Positions 6,920-9,353 of a DNA stretch of 9,353 nucleotides are shown piece after piece. A program made the translations under genes and the position numbers. The DNA lies in NCBI GenBank assembly GCA_030456405.1, contig JAKDNQ010000074.1:1-9353 (forward strand). The letters are read 5' to 3'. This stretch comes from Nitrospira sp. (lineage in GTDB: Bacteria; Nitrospirota; Nitrospiria; Nitrospirales; Nitrospiraceae). The notes under the pieces are model-generated. The model had not been told where the DNA came from. It searched no databases and saw nothing but the letters and a program-made list of their open reading frames with translations. Every line of letters begins with the position of its first letter. The stretch's first letter is position 1.

Positions 6920-7978
6920 ATGATCATCAGCAGAACTCCTTTTCGAATTTCATTTTTTGGTGGGGGGACGGACTATCCAGCGTGGTATCGCAAGCACGGC
7001 GGCACGGTGATCGGCACCTCGATCGACAAGTATTGCTACATTACATGTCGATATCTTCCCCCATTCTTTGAGCATAAATATTGTGTCATCTATTCGAAGA
7101 TGGAGTATTGCCACACGCTCGATGAGATTGCCCACCCGGCCGTTCGAGAGGGCTTACGGTTCTTAAACATCGATCGTGGCGTTGAGATCCATCATGACGG
7201 CGATTTGCCGGCTCGCAGCGGAATGGGATCGAGTTCTTCTTTTACCGTCGGACTTCTTCATGCCCTGCATGCGCTGAAAGGGCAGATGGTGAATAAGCAG
7301 CAACTGGCCATGGAAAGTATCCGTATGGAGCAAGAAATACTCAAAGAGACAGTAGGATCACAGGACCAAGTGCTTGCGGCATATGGTGGGTTCAACCACG
7401 TGAGCTTCTTGCCGAATGGGGAAATTGCCGTTCGACCGATCACGATTACCTCGGATCGTATGACAGAGCTCAACTCACATCTCATGTTGTTCTATACCGG
7501 TGTCAAACGTACAGCCTCCAACATTGCAGACACTTTTGTGAATGACCTTGAGGAGCGCAAGCGTCAGCTCCGGATGATGAAGGATCTGGTCGAAGAAGGC
7601 GTTGCAGTATTAACCGGCAGCCATAGCATCGAGGGCTTTGGAGAATTACTGCATGAGGCCTGGCAGGCCAAGCGGAGCTTAAGTCCAAAAGTCTCCAATT
7701 CGCACGTGGATGAGCTCTATGAATGTGCAAGGTCGGCAGGCGCCATTGGGGGCAAAATCACTGGCGCGGGCGGAGGCGGATTCTTACTATTGTTCGTTCC
7801 CCCGCACAGGCAGAACGACGTGAAGGAGAAGCTCAATATGCTGATCCATGTCCCCTTCAAGTTTGAGTTTTCAGGCAGTCAAATTATCCTCTTCGATCGT
7901 GAAGAGGATTACTCCGCCGCGGAGAAGGTACGAGCGGGCCAAAGTATTCAGCCATTTATCGAACTGTCACATGGTTAG
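6920..7978 (+). CDS. hddA: GHMP kinase, D-glycero-D-manno-heptose 7-phosphate 1-kinase-like
   Basis: A 352-residue cytoplasmic GHMP kinase. HddA phosphorylates heptose 7-phosphate at C1 using ATP, making the 1,7-bisphosphate of the GDP-heptose route. Features in order: the N-terminal RTPFRISFFGGGTDYP typical of the HddA/fucokinase-like branch, the ATP-binding loop LPARSGMGSSSS at 96-107, and the C-terminal motif GKITGAGGGG at 278-287. Length is as expected. ATG 6920 has a strong GGAGG at 6910-6914, five bases upstream. It starts 55 bases after the end of the broken gmhA. Because gmhA and a guanylyltransferase-like gene adjoin it, the heptose substrate is more likely than another sugar. Confidence 0.9.
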   Translation: MIISRTPFRISFFGGGTDYPAWYRKHGGTVIGTSIDKYCYITCRYLPPFFEHKYCVIYSKMEYCHTLDEIAHPAVREGLRFLNIDRGVEIHHDGDLPARSGMGSSSSFTVGLLHALHALKGQMVNKQQLAMESIRMEQEILKETVGSQDQVLAAYGGFNHVSFLPNGEIAVRPITITSDRMTELNSHLMLFYTGVKRTASNIADTFVNDLEERKRQLRMMKDLVEEGVAVLTGSHSIEGFGELLHEAWQAKRSLSPKVSNSHVDELYECARSAGAIGGKITGAGGGGFLLLFVPPHRQNDVKEKLNMLIHVPFKFEFSGSQIILFDREEDYSAAEKVRAGQSIQPFIELSHG

Positions 7979-8014
7979 CATTGAAGAAGGACGATAGCGA
8001 GGCTCAACCAGTTG

Positions 8015-8028
8015 GTTCAACGTTGAAC
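8015..8028. repeat. Perfect 14-bp palindrome upstream of the epimerase gene
   Basis: gttcaacgttgaac is a perfect palindrome 44 bases before the GTG start and just before a run of AT-rich sequence. A short neighbouring inverted repeat, aacca/tggtt (8006-8010 and 8013-8017), overlaps it. A dimeric regulator site is possible; the central symmetry leaves no loop for a stable hairpin. No T-run marks a terminator. Confidence 0.4.
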
Positions 8029-8059
8029 GGCTCTTGCAGCACACCAAATAATACAAAAT

Positions 8060-8065
8060 AGGAGG
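8060..8065 (+). promoter_or_regulatory. Ribosome binding site for the GTG-started epimerase
   Basis: AGGAGG lies 6 bases before GTG 8072, a near-ideal site that supports the unusual start codon. Confidence 0.75.
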
Positions 8066-8071
8066 CAGGCG

Positions 8072-9004
8072 GTGAATATTCTCGTGACAGGTGGAGCAGG
8101 GTATGTGGGGTCTGTTTTGGTTCCTCTTCTGCTCAGCAAAGAGCACACAGTTACGGTGCTCGATAACTTGATGTACAAGCAAGCCTCGTTGTTGGATTGT
8201 TGCATTCACAGCAAGCTTACTCTTGTCCGCGGAGATGTCCGAGATGAACGGCTTCTGTCAGAACTGGTCAGGAAGGCTGATGCGGTCTTGCCCCTCGCGT
8301 GCCTGACTGGAGCGCCGATTTGTGCGCGTGACCCGGAAAGTGCGAGAGCGATCAATTTTGAGGCGATTAAAAACATTGCCAAGCTTCTGAGCCATCAGCA
8401 AATGCTTGTGTTTCCATCGACAAACAGTGGCTATGGAGTCGGCCAGTCCGACATCTACTGCACCGAAGAGACCCCCCTTCGTCCGGTCACGTTATATGGG
8501 CGTCTCAAAGTTGAGGTCGAATCGCTATTGCTGGACACCGGCAACTGTGTGACGTTCAGGTTTGCCACTCTCTTTGGCGTGAGCCCACGGATGCGGCTTG
8601 ACCTGTTGGTGAACGACTTCGTCTACCGTGCCGTGACGGATCGTTTCCTTATCTTATTCGAGCCGCATTTTAAGCGGAACTATCTGCATGTTCGAGATGG
8701 CGCCAACGCGTTTGTGCACGCGCTGGAGAATTATGGCCAGATGAAAGGCCGCCCGTTTAATGTGGGACTCAGTGATGCCAACCTCAGCAAGATGGAATTG
8801 TGCGAAGCGATTCGAACGTTTGTGCCGGAGCTGTGTGTGATGGTTGCTGAGGTCGGAAAGGATCCAGATCAGCGAAACTATGTTGTCAGCAATCAACGGA
8901 TAGAAGCCAAAGGATTCAAGCCCCAGCACAGTCTACGCGAGGGGATCGAAGAGCTCATCAAGGGCTACCAAATTATCCGACGCGATCAGTATGGCAATGT
9001 CTAG
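8072..9004 (+). CDS. NAD-dependent sugar epimerase/dehydratase (extended SDR)
   Basis: A 310-residue extended short-chain dehydrogenase acting on nucleotide sugars. The cofactor loop TGGAGYVG is at 6-13 with D31 at the end of strand 2, pointing to NAD(H). The catalytic pair is Y142-x3-K146 (YGRLK), with the Ser/Thr position in FPSTNSGYG at about 114-122. RNYLHVRDGANAF further on matches the substrate-domain motif of UDP-glucose epimerase-like and GDP-mannose dehydratase-like proteins. The length suits an epimerase, reductase or 4,6-dehydratase. A strong ribosome site supports the GTG start. It follows hddA by 93 bases, so GDP-heptose is a plausible substrate, but sequence alone does not say which reaction it performs. 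Confidence 0.88.
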   Translation: MNILVTGGAGYVGSVLVPLLLSKEHTVTVLDNLMYKQASLLDCCIHSKLTLVRGDVRDERLLSELVRKADAVLPLACLTGAPICARDPESARAINFEAIKNIAKLLSHQQMLVFPSTNSGYGVGQSDIYCTEETPLRPVTLYGRLKVEVESLLLDTGNCVTFRFATLFGVSPRMRLDLLVNDFVYRAVTDRFLILFEPHFKRNYLHVRDGANAFVHALENYGQMKGRPFNVGLSDANLSKMELCEAIRTFVPELCVMVAEVGKDPDQRNYVVSNQRIEAKGFKPQHSLREGIEELIKGYQIIRRDQYGNV

Positions 9005-9024
9005 CGGGATTGTGAGGGACTATC

Positions 9025-9174
9025 TTGGCATACACGGAATTCCGGCGCGACCAATTCTCCCTGGTCCGGCACAGAGTGGAACATCAAGTGCTGCGCTACT
9101 GCGAGCAGCAGTGCAATCGCGTAAAAGGCTTTGCAGACATTGCGCAGGTCCTGGCGAGCATCGAGGCTGAGTAG
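9025..9174 (+). CDS. Possible 49-residue ORF, perhaps a broken remnant
   Basis: TTG at 9025 is preceded by GAGGGA (9014-9019) with five bases spacing. The 49-codon frame gives a protein-like sequence: basic and Gln-rich in the middle, with an amphipathic end (GFADIAQVLASIEAE). After the TAG at 9172-9174 the same frame stays open for 12 more codons and ends TKKAA before TGA 9211-9213. The TAG may therefore be a mutated CAG in a longer C-terminal tail. I do not recognise the family. It could be a small gene or the last fragment of a deleted gene such as a transposase. Confidence 0.3.
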   Translation: MAYTEFRRDQFSLVRHRVEHQVLRYCEQQCNRVKGFADIAQVLASIEAE

Positions 9175-9220
9175 GCGGAGCCGCAGTCCGCTCCGACAAA
9201 GAAGGCGGCGTGAAACAACC

Positions 9221-9319
9221 ATGGAAGCCAGTCAGGAATTTTCAATGGACATCCTGACAAATCCATTTTTTGGTGTGGTAGGAAAGATAGAAAACATCTA
9301 TAGGGAGATTCAAACATGA
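9221..9319 (+). CDS. Possible 32-residue ORF overlapping the next gene's start
   Basis: ATG 9221 opens a 32-codon frame whose TGA (9317-9319) overlaps the ATG of the final SDR gene by four bases (ATGA). The predicted peptide has a hydrophobic middle (ILTNPFFGVVG) and a charged end. No well-spaced ribosome site is present. The overlap could allow coupled translation, but the downstream gene has its own good site, so this may be chance. Confidence 0.25.
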   Translation: MEASQEFSMDILTNPFFGVVGKIENIYREIQT

Positions 9320-9353
9320 AGAAACTATTGGTGACAGGGGCGGGAGGGTTTAT
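9316..9353 (+). CDS. Start of another NAD-dependent SDR sugar enzyme (cut by window end)
   Basis: Only 12 complete codons are visible, reading MKKLLVTGAGGF. This is the opening strand and TGAGGF of the GxxGxxG cofactor loop of an extended short-chain dehydrogenase. AGGGAG at 9302-9307 sits 8 bases before the ATG. Its position after an SDR gene and the heptose genes suggests a second nucleotide-sugar epimerase, dehydratase or reductase. The subfamily cannot be told from this much sequence. Confidence 0.75.
   Translation, partial: MKKLLVTGAGGF

Overview
The window is a bacterial glycan-biosynthesis region with every recognisable gene on the + strand. Most of it is roughly 53-58% GC on the lines I counted. 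Gene content (GDP-heptose enzymes, a GT4 glycosyltransferase, a sugar aminotransferase, extended SDR sugar enzymes) points to a Gram-negative bacterium making an O-antigen, capsule or surface-layer glycan. From memory, the gene style and the palindromic element at 1540-1666 resemble Nitrospira (Nitrospirota) genomes. That assignment is an inference and was not tested.

Layout: (1) 1-1227 holds a possible 3' scrap of an upstream gene and an LhgO-type FAD oxidoreductase. (2) 1228-1810 has no recognisable gene but carries a 127-bp imperfect palindrome and two short ORFs with overlapping stops and starts. (3) 1811-4253 holds a GT4-like glycosyltransferase and a DegT/DnrJ/EryC1/StrS PLP aminotransferase. 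(4) 4254-5414 is an AT-rich insert with one class I methyltransferase carrying an N-terminal Cys4 motif. (5) 5415-7978 holds the GDP-D-glycero-D-manno-heptose genes hddC-like, gmhA-like (frameshifted as written) and hddA-like. (6) 8072-9353 holds an extended SDR sugar epimerase/dehydratase, two doubtful short ORFs and the first codons of another SDR gene cut by the window end.

How they fit: GmhA isomerises sedoheptulose 7-phosphate, HddA phosphorylates the heptose 7-phosphate at C1, a GmhB phosphatase (not in this window) removes the C7 phosphate, and HddC attaches GMP to give GDP-heptose. The two SDR enzymes, the aminotransferase and the methyltransferase could tailor this or another nucleotide sugar before the glycosyltransferase uses it. 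The most concrete oddities are the gmhA frameshift, the long palindromic element, and the compositionally foreign methyltransferase block.
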